A DNA stretch of 45,349 nt. It comes from Theristus sp. LFF4_11 (Eukaryota; Nematoda; Chromadorea; Monhysterida; Xyalidae). Position 1 is the stretch's first letter; each line of letters begins with the position of its first letter. The stretch is taken from contig JASANC010004465.1 of NCBI GenBank assembly GCA_030248135.1, forward strand, positions 1 through 45,349, read 5' to 3'. Position numbers and translations under genes: made by a program. The notes under the pieces are model-generated. The model was not told the DNA's origin, searched no databases, and saw only the letters and a list, made by a program, of their open reading frames with translations. Positions 44,401 through 45,349 of the stretch are shown one piece after another.

Positions 44401-45349
44401 TAATAGGGGGCAGCCCGCAACCTTTCAGTTTTTGGCGGGCATGGAAATTGTTAGTTTAATTTTGAATAATTGCACCCGATTTGCCAGCCCATAAAAACAA
44501 GACTAAATTCATAAATCATCAAAACTACGTGCTGATTATGGCGCACCTGTGAAGACAAGACTGAGAAATTTTGAATTTAAAAATTTTCGATACCGTCACT
44601 GAAACTTGTCTGATGTTTTTTTTATGGTGAGACAACCACAATTTTAGTTTCTTTCTGCTTTGAAATTGCGTCTTTTGCTCGTGGTCCTCGGATGACTTGA
44701 AATTTACAAACCGCTTTCATAATTTCAATGCTGTACTGCTATTCAATCATATTGCTGAACCCATTTTAGTACGTGCAGGTGTAGATATGTAGAGTACGTT
44801 TTGTTAAAATATTATACCTCACCTTGGGCTGCTATTATGTTGGCAATGGGAACCGAGAACAACGCTGCAGTGCCCATTGTATTTACTTCCAAGCAACCTT
44901 GTTTCTAATTGCCTAGTGCACGTAATCACCGTGGTTTTGCCTTTGTTTCCATTGATGGAGCTGAGCAAAATTGTATATCCGTTGTAGGTCACATTACAGA
45001 AACTTCGTGATACTTGAAGAAACCTTTGCGAACAGTTATGTATATGAATTCAACTCAAACCCATTTCGTTGCTATGACCACGGCACGGTTCTCTAGAACA
45101 TGAAGCTCTTAATTTTCTCTAAATTTCATGGAAATCCCACGAATTATCCTGGCATTTCTTTGCACATCAAGATTTGCTGTGTCCACTCCACTGATGAACT
45201 TTTCAATACCTTAAACGGGAAACAAAACTGTTTGTCATTTATTCTCGCCAGCTTTTGTCATGTTATCGGAATACATTATTTGCTAAAGTACGCTACCAGA
45301 AACAGAAACATCGTGTGGGTCCGGATGTTAGTTTTCTTAGCTGCTCTGT
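41431..45349. other. Right-end region without a supportable gene
   Basis: Open frames here are short and unsupported. The longest, at 43557-43904 (+) and 43440-43844 (-), overlap antisense and show no motif. Small features are three tandem ACATATAA words near 42703 and G-runs at about 42676 and 42733. I see no RNA gene or transposon ends. Confidence 0.45.

Overview
This is a stretch of eukaryotic nuclear DNA from an animal. All the recognisable genes are split by short to medium introns (about 50-700 bp) with GT-AG borders and nematode-like TTTCAG/TTGCAG acceptors. Gene content (two alpha-type nicotinic receptor subunits, a divergent Cys-loop receptor, two LITAF-domain proteins, a PP2A B'' subunit) fits an invertebrate. 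The pore sequence of the nicotinic subunits and the splice sites make a nematode my best guess, perhaps an early-branching, repeat-rich lineage; I cannot name a species. I rebuilt gene structures by hand from protein similarity and splice phase. For six multi-exon genes the exon lengths sum to an exact multiple of three, with matching phases at every junction.

Layout. 1.8-2.9 kb (+): a small secreted, cysteine-free, histidine-rich protein. 3.4-8.0 kb (-) and 8.8-12.2 kb (-): two head-to-tail nicotinic acetylcholine receptor alpha subunit genes (here A and B), each with 13 exons and conserved intron phases. They are a tandem duplication, later partly homogenised by what looks like gene conversion. 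14.6-15.7 kb (+) and 16.8-17.5 kb (-): two convergent two-exon LITAF-domain genes. 18.4-20.5 kb (-): a retroelement remnant, with a reverse transcriptase reading frame and a hammerhead-ribozyme-like core downstream of it. 20.9-24.3 kb (-): a ten-exon gene for a highly divergent Cys-loop receptor, visible only after splicing. 24.8-29.1 kb: a block of non-autonomous DNA transposons. Two of these have perfect 8-bp target duplications. 30.0-30.8 kb (+): part of an unrecognised basic protein gene. 32.9-40.8 kb (+): a 13-exon PP2A B'' (PR72/PR130-type) gene with a 930-residue low-complexity N-terminus in one giant exon. 41.4-45.3 kb: no gene I can support.

The three Cys-loop receptor genes share one strand and about 21 kb, interrupted by the LITAF pair and the retroelement. 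Subunits A and B would form or join pentameric ligand-gated channels. Both have a histidine where cation-selective channels normally have the -1' glutamate, and a valine at the 9' gate position. PP2A B'' would target the PP2A core enzyme in a calcium-sensitive way. Several introns carry miniature transposable elements; one family occurs in introns of both receptor A and PP2A B''.
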